From contig NZ_AP025314.1 of NCBI RefSeq assembly GCF_036492835.1, positions 1,984,001 to 2,048,000 on the forward strand: a stretch of DNA of 64,000 nt, read 5' to 3'. This stretch comes from Fulvitalea axinellae. Lineage in GTDB: Bacteria; Bacteroidota; Bacteroidia; Cytophagales; Cyclobacteriaceae. The notes beneath the pieces are model-generated. The model was not told the origin of the DNA, ran no database searches, and worked only from the letters and a program-made list of their open reading frames with translations. Numbering within the stretch: the stretch's first letter is position 1; every line of letters starts with the position of its first letter. Shown here piece by piece: positions 44,139-55,100 of the stretch. Made by a program: the position numbers and the translations under genes.

Positions 44139-45911
44139 TTATTCAATAACGATCTCGAAAGGCAATCTTGCTTGTGCGCCTTCGAATTCTTTCATCGTTT
44201 CAATCTGGCGGAAGATAGGGGCGAGAGCGTCGTATTCACTACCGCTTACAAAGGAGGATAGCTTGCTGTTTTTGCTGCTGAAGGTTTCCTTGATCTCTTC
44301 AAGGAAGTTCTTTTTCTTTGGGTAAGTGATTACGCTGTAACTGCCTTTTTCTAATTCCGCTTTTTCTACAGCGATCTCAACCGCTTTTTGCAAGTCACCC
44401 AAAACGTCAACCAAGCCGATTTCTTTAGCTTGCGATCCGGTCCAGACGTGGCCCTGCGCAATCTCCAGTATTTTCTCCACAGGCATATGCCTTCCTTCGG
44501 CCGCTTTGGTTGTGAACATCTTGTAGCCGTTGTCGATTTGGTTTTGCATAATCATTCTCTCGGCGTCGCTCATTTTTCTAAGAGGGTTGCCAAGGTCTGA
44601 ATAAACGCCAGTTTTAACGGTGCTTTCCGTAATGCCGATCTTGTCGCTAAGAAGTTTTTCCATATTGAACATTACCGCAAAGATGCCGATAGAACCGGTA
44701 AGAGTGTTCGGTTGCGCAACGATAGAATCGCATCCCATAGAGATGTAATAACCGCCAGAGGCTGCGTAATCAGACATTGAGGCAATGATGGGTTTCTTTT
44801 CGGAAAGCAGTTTGACTTCCCTCCAAATTTCGTCTGAGGCCAAGGCACTTCCGCCTGGCGAATTCACTCTGAGTACAACTGCTTTTACGTCATCATCCTT
44901 TCTGACTTTCCGGAGTTGCTTCGTCAGTGTTTCTCCACCGATAACTCCGTCGTCAGATTTTCCGCTTTTGATGGCCCCCGACGCAATGATTACCGCTACT
45001 TTATTAGGATTGAAGGACGGTTTTTCGGTGATCGACTCTAAGTAATTGCCCAAAGTCACCAGAGATGCTTTTTCGTCTTCTTGTTTGTTTGAGCGTTCTT
45101 TGAGGTCGGCGAGAACTTCGTCATAGTATGACAAGCCGTCTAGAAGACCCAACCTAACGGCGTCTTTAGGAGAACGGACGAGTAGGGAGTCCGAAATGTT
45201 TTTGACTTTATTGAATGGGATATTTCTTGATGTCGCTACCGCTTTGAGGTAGATGTTGTTCAACTCGCTAAGATACGCGGTGGTTTGCTCTCTGTTAGCT
45301 GCGCTCATTTTATCGAGGAAAAACGGCTCTACAGCGCTTTTGTATTTGCCTTGGCGGAAAACCTCAGGAGTCACTCCGATTTTGTCGAAGAAATTTTTGT
45401 AATAAGTGACCGTGGCGCTGAGCCCTTTGAAACTGACACCGCCAGAAGGGCTAATCGAGACGCGGTCGGCTAAGCTGTTGATGTAGTAGGCTCCGTTGCC
45501 CATGTAATCGGCGTGGGCTACGATGAACTTGCCTGACTCTTTAAAGTCGGTAAGCGCATCACGTAAGGCTTTCTTTGTTGCTGGCCCTGCGCTGACTGTT
45601 GACGTATGTAAGAAAATGCCGTCAATCTTTGGGTCGGTCTTGGCATAGGTGAGGGCTTTTTTCAAATCTGATAAGCCGATGGAGCTTGACCTAGGGTTGA
45701 AAAATGGGTTGCCGTAATCCTCGAATGGGTTGTCACGACCTTGTTCCTTTATCGGTTTGTTCAGTTTTAGATGAAGGATTGAATGCTCCGCTATTTCTTT
45801 TTGATTGCTTTGAATAGACACAATCATGATGAGGAAGAAGAACATAAATCCCAAGAGGGAGAATATGAACAGGCCTAGTATGGTTGCCAAGAGGTTGCGC
45901 AGAAATGCCAT
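44139..45911 (-). CDS. sppA: Signal peptide peptidase SppA, 67-kDa type
   Basis: 590 residues, the long duplicated form. An N-terminal membrane anchor (FLRNLLATILGLFIFSLLGFMFFFLIMIV) is followed by two S49 halves. The general-base lysine is in RQGKYKSAVEPF (about residue 190) and the nucleophile serine in DYAASGGYYI (about 385), the separated Ser/Lys dyad of the E. coli enzyme. It degrades cleaved signal peptides in the inner membrane, a logical complement to lepB and the many secreted proteins here. The ATG at 45911 (MAFLRNL) is chosen; the next in-frame codon upstream that could start is a TTG at 45920. A strong terminator follows. Confidence 0.94.
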   Translation of the reverse strand: MAFLRNLLATILGLFIFSLLGFMFFFLIMIVSIQSNQKEIAEHSILHLKLNKPIKEQGRDNPFEDYGNPFFNPRSSSIGLSDLKKALTYAKTDPKIDGIFLHTSTVSAGPATKKALRDALTDFKESGKFIVAHADYMGNGAYYINSLADRVSISPSGGVSFKGLSATVTYYKNFFDKIGVTPEVFRQGKYKSAVEPFFLDKMSAANREQTTAYLSELNNIYLKAVATSRNIPFNKVKNISDSLLVRSPKDAVRLGLLDGLSYYDEVLADLKERSNKQEDEKASLVTLGNYLESITEKPSFNPNKVAVIIASGAIKSGKSDDGVIGGETLTKQLRKVRKDDDVKAVVLRVNSPGGSALASDEIWREVKLLSEKKPIIASMSDYAASGGYYISMGCDSIVAQPNTLTGSIGIFAVMFNMEKLLSDKIGITESTVKTGVYSDLGNPLRKMSDAERMIMQNQIDNGYKMFTTKAAEGRHMPVEKILEIAQGHVWTGSQAKEIGLVDVLGDLQKAVEIAVEKAELEKGSYSVITYPKKKNFLEEIKETFSSKNSKLSSFVSGSEYDALAPIFRQIETMKEFEGAQARLPFEIVIE

Positions 45912-46108
45912 ATGTTTCAAGTGTTTTAGTGTCAGAATTAGTGGAAGAGGGGGCGAGATTAGTTTTGAAATGGTTTTTTCCTTGTGGTTTTTTCAAGAAA
46001 TGGCCGTTGAGCCTCTTCGATTGGTGTTTATATTGTCAGTTTCCGGTGTTATGTAGGACACTCGTGTAAATATAAACTGAAGTTTAGCGTATTTGATACG
46101 CCCTTTCG

Positions 46109-46116
46109 TATTTTTG
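46109..46116 (+). promoter_or_regulatory. TATTTTTG -7 box before folK
   Basis: Matches TAnnTTTG, 15 bases before the folK ATG; transcription from it would give a very short leader. The -33 box is not clear. Confidence 0.35.
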
Positions 46117-46130
46117 CCCAAATTTTAGTG

Positions 46131-46637
46131 ATGAAAGGAATTTATCTGTTGTTAGGAAGTAATCTTGGGAATCGGGAACGGTCTCTTGAGAGGGCGCTGG
46201 AAGGGATATCCGAGCGAGTGGGAGAGGTCTGCGACCGTTCGTCCGTTTATGAGTCGGCTCCTTGGGGCGTTGAGGATCAACCGGTATATCTGAATCAGGT
46301 GCTGAAAGTAGAGACCGAGTTGGAACCGATTGAGTTATTACGGGCTGTATTGGCTATTGAAGCGGATATGGGGAGAGTTAGGCGTAAGGTTTGGGGTGCC
46401 CGAGTAATAGATATAGATGTGCTTTATTACGGAAATGAGATAATAAGAAGCAGGGAGTTGCAAGTGCCGCACCCAAGGCTTCACGAAAGGAGGTTTACAT
46501 TGGAGCCGATTTGCGAAATAGCTCCTGACGAAACACATCCGATTTTCGGTTTAAGCCAGATGGAGTTATTGGATCGTTGTCCGGATTCCTTGGCTGTGAC
46601 AAAAAGGATAGAGACTGAAGTATTGGAAATGGCTTAA
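46131..46637 (+). CDS. folK: HPPK, 6-hydroxymethyl-dihydropterin pyrophosphokinase
   Basis: 168 residues of the HPPK family: YLLLGSNLGNRERSL near the N-terminus, SSVYESAPWGVEDQPVYLNQV, IEADMGRVRRKVWGARVIDIDVLYYG (with the DIDVL active-site aspartates) and LQVPHPRLHERRFTLEP. It attaches pyrophosphate to 6-hydroxymethyl-7,8-dihydropterin in folate synthesis. A GTG at 46128 directly precedes the ATG; I take the ATG at 46131. It stands alone, 74 bases before gpmA and divergent from sppA. Confidence 0.94.
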   Translation: MKGIYLLLGSNLGNRERSLERALEGISERVGEVCDRSSVYESAPWGVEDQPVYLNQVLKVETELEPIELLRAVLAIEADMGRVRRKVWGARVIDIDVLYYGNEIIRSRELQVPHPRLHERRFTLEPICEIAPDETHPIFGLSQMELLDRCPDSLAVTKRIETEVLEMA

Positions 46638-46711
46638 GTCCGAAAACCGTGAAAGGATTTTTCGGGTTAGTTTGACGAACTGATAAAGGGTCAGACCAAA
46701 ACCATAGACAA

Positions 46712-47404
46712 ATGAAACGGATCGTCTTTTTGCGCCACGGTGAAAGTATTTGGAACAAAGAAAATAAATTTACGGGTTGGACTGACGTGCCCCTTACGAG
46801 CAAAGGGAAAAAGGAGGCTGTTCAAGCCGGAATGCTTTTGAAAGCTAATGGTTTTGTTTTCGATATTGCATTTACTTCTTCATTGAAAAGGGCGATTTCA
46901 ACATTGAACCTTACGTTGGAAGAGATGGAGGCGGAATGGGTCCCTGTTGTGAAATCGTGGAGATTGAACGAACGCCACTACGGGGCATTGCAGGGATTGG
47001 ACAAAGATAAAGCGAGGGAGGAGTTTGGGGATGATCAAGTTTTGGAATGGCGGAGAAGTTATGCCACTACGCCTCCGTTGTTGAAAAAAGGGGATGAACG
47101 TTCTCCAAAGGATGATGTTGCGTATCGGAGGGTTGAGAGTTCAAAACTGCCTCTTGGCGAAAGTTTGGAAAATACGGTATCCAGAGTCGCTCCCGTGCTT
47201 AGGGAGGTAATTGAGCCGTCATTGCTCGAAGGGATGGAGGTTTTAGTGGTGGCGCACGGCAACAGTATTCGGGCCTTGATCAAATACTTGGAAGGACTGA
47301 CTGACGAGGAAATTGTAGGGTTGGATATTCCGACGGGCCAGCCGTTAGTTTACGAGCTCGAAGACGATTTGACTCACAAGAATCACTACTATCTCAAGAC
47401 TTAA
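46712..47404 (+). CDS. gpmA: 2,3-bisphosphoglycerate-dependent phosphoglycerate mutase
   Basis: 230 residues. LRHGESIWNKENKFTGWTD at residues 7-25 (catalytic His9), SSLKRAISTL, SWRLNERHYGALQGLDK with the acid Glu, PPLLKKGDERSP in the GpmA-specific insert, and VAHGNSIRALIKYLEG. This is the dPGM type that interconverts 3- and 2-phosphoglycerate in glycolysis and gluconeogenesis. It lies 7 bases from the end of the convergent gene at 47412, so no terminator separates them. Confidence 0.96.
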   Translation: MKRIVFLRHGESIWNKENKFTGWTDVPLTSKGKKEAVQAGMLLKANGFVFDIAFTSSLKRAISTLNLTLEEMEAEWVPVVKSWRLNERHYGALQGLDKDKAREEFGDDQVLEWRRSYATTPPLLKKGDERSPKDDVAYRRVESSKLPLGESLENTVSRVAPVLREVIEPSLLEGMEVLVVAHGNSIRALIKYLEGLTDEEIVGLDIPTGQPLVYELEDDLTHKNHYYLKT

Positions 47405-47411
47405 TCAAAGT

Positions 47412-47945
47412 CTAATGAAAGAGCTTCAATAGTTTCCGGCACCTTGCCCTAATCGATGCTTTTGGGTTGTTTTCGGCTTCTGTGGCGATCACTTCTTTAA
47501 CGGCTTCTTTCTCGAAACTGCACCTTAAAGAAAGCTTGGCAAGAGAATCAAGACAGTTGACTTTTGTAAAAGTGTGTTGGTTTGCATTGTCAAAACATTC
47601 CAGAAGCCATTCAAAAATGCTTTCCAATTCAGATGAGTCCCAATTGGGTATGGCAAGAAGTAAAGGGAAGTCAATCGGAATACCGGTCTTAAGGTCGGCC
47701 TTTTCGCATATTTCAAGCAAAGTTAGTTTGTTTGCGGAAATATTCTCTGGAGCTTTTACGGATGCTTTTTTAAGGATATTAGCGACTCTGAACGAGATGA
47801 GTGGGTTGTCAGAAAGAAGAAATCGCAATATTGATGTTGTGTTTTTGGACGACTTTATTATTTCTGGGATCAAAGCTTCAGCCTCTCCAATTTCGGGGGT
47901 TTTGCCACCCGAAAGCTTTTTCAAAATAAAGTCGTTAGTTAGCAC
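47412..47945 (-). CDS. Helical-repeat (HEAT-like) protein, unknown function
   Basis: 177 residues, no signal peptide. Alternating amphipathic helices (SSKNTTSILRFLLSDNPLISFRVANILKKAS, ELESIFEWLLECF, CLDSLAKLSLRC, IRARCRKLLKL) suggest an alpha-solenoid, perhaps HEAT-like; the phrase NPLISFRVANIL resembles repeats that count lost or damaged units, but I cannot name a family. The start appears to be GTG at 47945, as no ATG is near. A competing plus-strand frame of similar length has less natural composition and is judged a shadow. Confidence 0.55.
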   Translation of the reverse strand: MLTNDFILKKLSGGKTPEIGEAEALIPEIIKSSKNTTSILRFLLSDNPLISFRVANILKKASVKAPENISANKLTLLEICEKADLKTGIPIDFPLLLAIPNWDSSELESIFEWLLECFDNANQHTFTKVNCLDSLAKLSLRCSFEKEAVKEVIATEAENNPKASIRARCRKLLKLFH

Positions 47946-48023
47946 TTGATTTGTTTTTTATGTGATAAAACGAATTTTATTGATGACCGTGAAATTAGGA
48001 ATGTTTTTTAACAAAGTGATAGT

Positions 48024-48698
48024 ATGAAAGGTAAAAAGAAGGTGCCGGCTTTTGTGAAAAGGAATCGTTATTTCTTAGTGGTGATAGTTATTTTTTTGTT
48101 GATAATCGCTCCGGGTTTGTTCGGTGGAGGAGGGGCCAGTGTGTTCTTTTGGAACCTGTTCCTTTCGGTAGGAATAATTGTGAGTTCGTTAGCTACATAT
48201 GAAGACGGTGGAGGCAAAGGCAGTACTCGCAGGGTTACGGTTTTGGTTTTGGGAGGTATGGTTTTCGTGATTAACTGGATGGGACAATACCTCAGTGATT
48301 CGGAATATTCCGTTGCGGTAATCTTCTTGTGCAATGTCGGATTTCTCTTTATGATCATATTGAATTCCGTCCGTTTTATTCTAAAGTCCAAACAAGTGAG
48401 CTCAAACACTCTTTTTGCCGCAATGGCCGTTTATCTGATGTTAGGGCTTATCGGCGGGTTTCTATTTGTTATACTGGAAGGGCTTTCCGAAGCTCCGGCA
48501 TTTAAAGGTGTTGAGCAATTGGATATGGAAAATGCCCTTTATTTGAGCTTTGTCACACTGACGACTCTGGGTTATGGAGATATTACTCCAGTTAGCCATT
48601 TTGCGAAAAAATTAACAATCCTATTAAGTGTAGTAGGGCAATTCTATGTTGCGGTTTTGATGGCGGTTTTAGTAGGGAAGTACACTTCGGGAAAATGA
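48024..48698 (+). CDS. Six-span potassium-channel-like protein
   Basis: 224 residues with five to six hydrophobic spans: YFLVVIVIFLLIIAPGLF, FFWNLFLSVGIIVSSL, VTVLVLGGMVFVINWMG, VAVIFLCNVGFLFMIILNSV and LFAAMAVYLMLGLIGGFLFVI. A pore helix and selectivity filter TTLGYGD at residues 180-186 follow, then the inner helix ILLSVVGQFYVAVLMAVLVG. The filter TxGYGD is that of K+ channels. The segment that would be S4 carries few positive charges, so strong voltage sensing is unlikely. No cytoplasmic RCK/TrkA domain follows the last helix. It is probably a simple K+-selective pore in the inner membrane, separate from the neighbouring operons. Confidence 0.85.
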   Translation: MKGKKKVPAFVKRNRYFLVVIVIFLLIIAPGLFGGGGASVFFWNLFLSVGIIVSSLATYEDGGGKGSTRRVTVLVLGGMVFVINWMGQYLSDSEYSVAVIFLCNVGFLFMIILNSVRFILKSKQVSSNTLFAAMAVYLMLGLIGGFLFVILEGLSEAPAFKGVEQLDMENALYLSFVTLTTLGYGDITPVSHFAKKLTILLSVVGQFYVAVLMAVLVGKYTSGK

Positions 48699-49103
48699 TT
48701 AAATACAACGCCAATTATGAAATAGGGTTTTTTGTTTGGGATGTAATTATGATTAGGTGTTTGCTTTTAGGTAATGTTTGTGTGTTTTTTTTATAAAAAA
48801 TATACCTTGGTGTTACTTTTAATGACTTTTGTGAGGGGCTTGACAAAGGCTTTTATGGATATCACTACGTGATTTTTTATCAATATTACCACAATATATT
48901 TAACGAAAATCCGCTGAATATTTATTTTTCATAGATTTATTTCGGAATATTGCAATCAGTGTTTAACGAGATCGGCGCATGCTTGTTTTGTTTTCGTTCT
49001 GGAATTTTTCTGCCCTTACCCCGGAGTGAACAGGGCCTTAAAAAGGTCAAAGCTGAGTGCCATCGTTAAAGTCAAATTGGACTGTAATAAATCTGTTTTC
49101 AAA
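48699..49103. other. 405-bp A+T-rich intergenic region before the giant adhesin
   Basis: No gene seen. The DNA is strongly A+T-rich with T-runs (for example 48785-48797). It must contain the promoter of the adhesin-sprF-ompA operon. I found no textbook TTG/TAnnTTTG pair; an extended open frame with a GTG at 49026 is taken as leader, because the ATG at 49104 starts the signal peptide. Confidence 0.4.
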
Positions 49104-52100
49104 ATGGCTGTACGACAAAGAATCCTAAAAGGCTTCGGTGCGTCTTTTCTATTGCTTTTACTTTTCGGTCCCCTTAGGGCTTATGCGCAAACTCCAATCC
49201 ATGTGGATATTAATGCGACAGGGGCTGGGGATGGAACTTCTTGGACAAATGCCTTTAATAATTTGGGGAATGTGATTAGGGACGCTCCTGCAGGAAGTGA
49301 GATTTGGGTGAAAGTTAATCCCGGAACTCCTTTTGATCCCAAAGATGAAGGCTATCCAAATGGCTATTTCATCGATAAGGAGCTTAAGATTTATGGAGGA
49401 TTTCAAGGTGGAGAAAATCTAGTTAACCAAAGGAATGCCAATGATCGCTCAATAATTGAAGGTGTAGAGGTTAATAACCATCGTGCATTTAGAATCACTC
49501 TAGAGGCTTCGGAGGCTGTTGTCATCGAAAATTTTGAAATAAAAAGCTTTGAGGGAGATTTTATAAGTCCTCTTTTTGAACCTGCAAAGGGCGTGGGATT
49601 TTATGTCGATTTGACAGATGGAGAACTTACGATAAAGCAGTGCGATATTAGGTCGAATATTGGGTACAGTGGTATAGGTGGTTATTTTGACCTTTCAGGT
49701 GATTCGAGATTAACAATCTCAAATTGTGAGTTTAGTGGAAATGATGTTGTACCGGGACTTTCGACTGGAAATATAGAAGGTGGGGGGCTTGCGATAAAAA
49801 GTCGCGGGACTTCTTCTGTAAGGTTATCATCAAACAAATTTTTTAATAACACAGTTTGGGAGGGAACTCAAGCTGTTGCGGTTGAGTCGGCTGGTGGAGG
49901 CGTTTTCTTGGATGTTGAGGGGACTGTTGGCGGGACAACTATATCTAATAACCGTTTTTATCATAATGTGGCTGAAAACGGAGGTGGAATTAAACTCAAG
50001 GGAGGAGCCCCAACTATAGCGACGATCCAATTTTCGGGGAATATATTCGAAGTGCCTTCAGGAACACCTTTGGGAACTGCGAATAATGAAGCCAAGTCGG
50101 ATGGAGGCGCCGCTGATGTGGAAATCAGTGGCAATGCCAGTCTATATGCAATTGCTAACAAGTTTGTGTCAAACCTATCAAACGGCAAAGGTGGTGCTTG
50201 TAAAATAGTTTTTAAGGATAGTGGCAGTGGGACTGCGCTTTTTCAAAATAACACTTTTACCGATAATACAAGTGGCGGTGACGGTGGTGGACTTAATCTC
50301 CAATTTAGGAATGAGGATGCTAATATTAGTACTCAGAACAACGTTTCAGTATCCTTTCTGTCTAATACATTTGAGGGTTGTGAATCTTTAAATGGAAATG
50401 GTGGAGGCGCGTTTTTATCGTTATCAGACGATTTTGGTTTAGGAGTTAGTCTAGATGGTGATGAATTTAACAATAATACGGCTCAGTTAGACGGGGGAGG
50501 TGTTTATGTGAAATCCGAAAAGGATATTGACTTAAGTACCGATAACGATTTTGTGTTTAAGAAATTAATTTTCGAAGGGAATACTGCTACTGCGACGGCT
50601 TCGAATGGAGGTGGCGGGTTGTTTTTTGGCAATACAGGGGATGAATGCACTGTGTTGTTTATGAATTCTTTATTGACAGGAAACACATCTAAAGACGGAG
50701 GAGGCGTGTTCTTTGATCTTGCGCAAGGAGACGAGATACTTAAGGTGCTTAATAGCACTATAGTAGAGAATACAGGTACGTCAGGGGCGAGTGAATTTGA
50801 AATTAACGCAACGTCTTCAGAGTTAGATATAGTAAATAGTATAATATATAATACAACTTCGCCTGTAGCTTATAACTTGACCGGTACAGGGATAGTGGAT
50901 TTTTTTAGTTGCGCAGGAAACGTCGGGACGTTGGGTGTGCCTACGTTTGTGTCCTCCGGGGATTTTCACTTATCTCCTAATTCAGTGGGAATTAATGATG
51001 GTGACGCGTCTTTAAGTAGTGAGCTGGGATCGCAAGATTTGGAAGGGGATGAAAGGGTTGTGGGGGGAACCGTGGATGTTGGTGCGTTGGAGACTAATAT
51101 TATTGATGAAGTTACCATGGTTTCCGATAATGCGCTTAAGGACATGTATGCGGGACCAGCCCATACGGTTACGATAACAATTAAGATGAATTTAGGTGGC
51201 GCAACTCTGGATCCTGGAGTGGTTGCAACTATTAATGGTGCTAGCGCAACAGTTGATACTTCTAACCCTGCGCAGTTGTCTGTATCTAGACATATGGGCC
51301 ATGCAAATGACAATGACGGCGTTGTGGCTTTTGAAGTGGAGAATATTAAAGTGGGCGGTAAAGATTTTGGAGACATAACCGAAGTTACAGAAGGAAGCGC
51401 TGTAATATATGACGAAACACCACCAACAGTTCAGCCTGGCCAGATATTAACTATTCTTGAAAATTCGAATGTAAATGAAAATGTCGGAACGGTGGTGGCT
51501 AATGACAATGCCGGAAGCGGGATATTTTCATATGCTAAAACATTGTCTAGCCCTAATGATTTCAAGTTCCCGTCTTTTTTGTCTGGAACTCTTGCGGTGC
51601 AGGAAGATACAAGGCTTGATAGAGAGAACTTTGAAACTCTTACACTGGAGGTTAAGGTGACAGATTATGTAGGGAATCAAAGTGATCCAGCAGAAGAAGT
51701 AACGGTCAAAATCCAGGATGTCAATGAATATTCGCCAAATTTCAACCTTACAGAAGGGACGTCTGTGTCTGTGATAGAAAATAGAGTATTAGGAACGAAG
51801 CTGTTTTCAATTCAGGATATCGGACAGGGTGATGATGATCCTACTCCTTTCTCTACAGTCTATGAATGGAGTATAGAAAATGTAGAATTTGAATTTGAAT
51901 CAGCAGTAACGCCGGTAACAGGCACATTGCCGATTGGCTTTGACTCTAATACTTCACCAACAAAGGTTGAAATTACAGATGTCGATTTCTTTAACGCTGA
52001 AAAAGTTGAGCACTTGCGGTTTGACATAGTCTTAAAGGATAATTTGACTCCCGTTATAGCTGGCTTAGTAACGGAAAAAAGAATTCCTGTTTCAGTAGGA

Positions 52101-55100
52101 GTTCAAGATTTTAACGAATATCCGGCAACCATTGACCCAGTGCCTGTAACTCTGAAAGAATATAATGCGGCTATCTCCGTGCCCGCTGATAATAATGATA
52201 ATGGAAGTATCATTGTTGATCTGCGCATGAATGTAAAAGAAGAAGACAGGACAAATACCCCTGGAAATTGGAGTATAGAGAAGATAGTTGGGGAGTGGGA
52301 AGGTGTAGCTTATCCGGCTACGGCTAATATGGATGCGTTTGAGATTAGCAACTTGGGAGAAGTGAAGGTGCTTGATGAGTCTTTGTTGGATATGGAGCAC
52401 CCGACAACACCGGTTGATAAATTTGTCATTCACGTGAAGGCCACAGACTTGGAGAGTAATCCAGCGGAGCGTGGCGGAGTTCATGATATTAGCGCAATAG
52501 TAACCGTAACGCTTATTGACGTGCCCGAACATGACCCGGATATCACTTCGGCTGTTCCCGTCACTGGGCTTTTGGAGACGGATGGTCGTTTAGCTCCTCC
52601 TACAGGGGATTTGGTAGTGGCTAACCTGGAGGCTGAGGACCCTGACGCCAGCGAAGAGATAGACAATTGGACTATATTGAGTGGGAATATTGTTGTTGGA
52701 GCTACGGAGATTTTTGAGATAGAATATACTGAAGGCGTCGCTCAGATTGTTGTAAAAGGAGCGAACCGAGGCTTGTTAGACTTGGAGGTGTTGGGGAGCC
52801 TTGCGGCTGTAACCTTGGAAGTCAAAGCGCACGCTGGGGGTGAATGGTCAGCTTCTGAATTCGTGCATCTGACATTTGATGATGTCAATGATAACCCCAC
52901 TTCATGGTTAGTAATCACTGATACTGATTGGTCGGTTCAGGAAACGAACGGTGTAGTGGTGATTCCTAATCCATTTCCTTCAACGGACGTAGAGGATGAC
53001 GACGTAGGTAAAGATCTCAGATGGAGAATTAATCCTGTAAACCCGCTTTTTACAATTAATCCTATCAGTGGAGATATTACTGTGGACTCGGATAATCTTG
53101 ATTATGAGTCTGCGACAAAATCGTATGATTTGCCGGTCGAGGTATCGGATAGGGGAGATTGGGAAACGCCTGCACTTACGAGAAAACTCACCGTTAATGT
53201 TACCGATAAAAATGAGGCAAAACCTATTATTGCTTCCAAAACCTTTACGGTAAATGAAAAAGACGAAAGCTGGACTGAGACGCTTACGGCGACAGACAGT
53301 GATACGGAAACCTCTTTTGCCAATTGGACGATAGTCAGTGCGACTCCCAATGTGCACCCTTTTAAAATAACAACGGATGGCGGTAATGGTAAGTTAGAGA
53401 TCATTCCCGCTCTAAAGGATATGCTTGATCAGGAAGGTGCTACGCCTCATTCTGAATATAAATTAAGAATTCAGGTCCAAGACACCGGTACGCCAGTGCA
53501 GACAAGTGAAGTTGTAGAGATTGTCATCAAAATTGAGGACGAGGATGAATTTAAACCTAATGTTAATTCGGACACCGAGACCGTCAATGAAGAGCCCTCA
53601 GTGGGGGACGTGATATACGCTTCAACTTTTGCTGATGGGGACAAGACGAAGATTGCGAGGAACTGGAAAATTGAGAATACGGATTCGGAAATCTTATCAA
53701 CATTCGAAATCGATCCTAATAATGGCGAAATAAAGATTAAGGCAGAAACATCTCTCTTGGACCGGGATGACGAGGATTACGCTAACATTACGTTACAGGT
53801 TTCGGCTACTGACAGTGATGGAGTGAGGGGGAATATTGGAAATATTGAAATAATATTTTCGGACATAAATGATGAAACTCCCGAGATTGAGGATGTGACG
53901 TTTACGATTCCTGAATATGTAGAAGCGGGGGGAGGGAATTACCCTAATAATGTAAATGTACACGACCTTGACGTTGACGATGTTACCAAAAGGATAATAG
54001 CCAAAGATAAAGACGCGACACCTGTCACAAACTTTACGGATTGGACTATCGTTCCGAATGATGCTTTTAATATTGTAGCGGACGGTCCCTCACAGGCGAT
54101 TTTGACAGTGAAGGATAGGAAATTGTTGGATGCGGAATCTAAAACGGAATTCGTTTTGACTGTGACGGCTAAAGAGGATGTCCCGGGCGGAGAGTCTTTT
54201 AGCGGAACGGTAAAAGTGGTATTGAATAATGAGAATGAGCTTCCTCCGGTTGTTGTAGACCAACTTTATACAATAAATGAAAACCAGGGGAGCTTCACCC
54301 AGCTTGTGGACGGTCATGGCGGTGATGTTGGTGAAGACAGAGATGATTTGTCGAACTGGGCAATATCCGGAGGGGATGACGAAGCGTTGGCAAAACAGAT
54401 TTTTAATTTGGACGTCAACACTGGTGAGTTGACTTTTAAGCCAGGGTTCGAGGCTCTTATCGATCAGGATACGCCAGGGGCGCAAAATGAGATTAAGTTT
54501 GGTGTGACAGCGAATGATGGAACATTTCCTACGGATAATCCGGGCATTGTGACAATCAATATTACTGCGGTGGATGATAATGATCCTTATATTACTGCTG
54601 GCCAGACATTCAGTGTTTTCGAGGATAAAGGTGAAGATTTTAAAGTCGGTGATATTGATGGGGGGGATAAAGACCTTCCGGGGGAAGCTTTAACATGGTC
54701 TATTACGTCAGGTAATATTCTGAATGCGTTCAAGGTCAATGATAACGGGGAATTGTTTGTGGCAGGAGATGGCTTGCTAGACGCTGAGACTAAAAAACAA
54801 TATATTCTTGATATTGAAATTTCGGACGGTACAGACCCTAAGACTGTTAAAAGTATAACTGTTGATATAACCGATGTCAATGAAGCGGATCCTAAAGTGA
54901 AACCTAATCAAAGCTTTACGGTGTCCGAAACTGATGGAGATTTGTCTATCTTAGGCTTGGTTGTATGGGAGGATGATGACCTGCCGTCTGGAGCCGAAAG
55001 AGCTACAGAATGGGTAATTGAAACTCCCGCTGATTCACCGTTTGAGATTATCTCGATTAACGGTGATACGCAAGGTCAGTTAAGGGTGAAAACGGGAGGC

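Noticed and set aside
47467..47949. Plus-strand open frame of 160 residues opposite the helical-repeat gene
   Set aside because: The minus-strand frame has regular amphipathic helices and begins and ends in a sensible gap; the plus frame has irregular Ser-rich composition and no motif.
49026..49103. GTG at 49026 as the start of the giant adhesin
   Set aside because: It would put 26 basic, non-hydrophobic residues ahead of a good signal peptide that begins at the ATG 49104.
52429..52438. TTCACGTGAA palindrome resembling the core of a parS site
   Set aside because: It lies inside the giant adhesin coding region 19 kb from parB, and the flanking bases do not match the 16-bp parS consensus. Chance is the simplest explanation.
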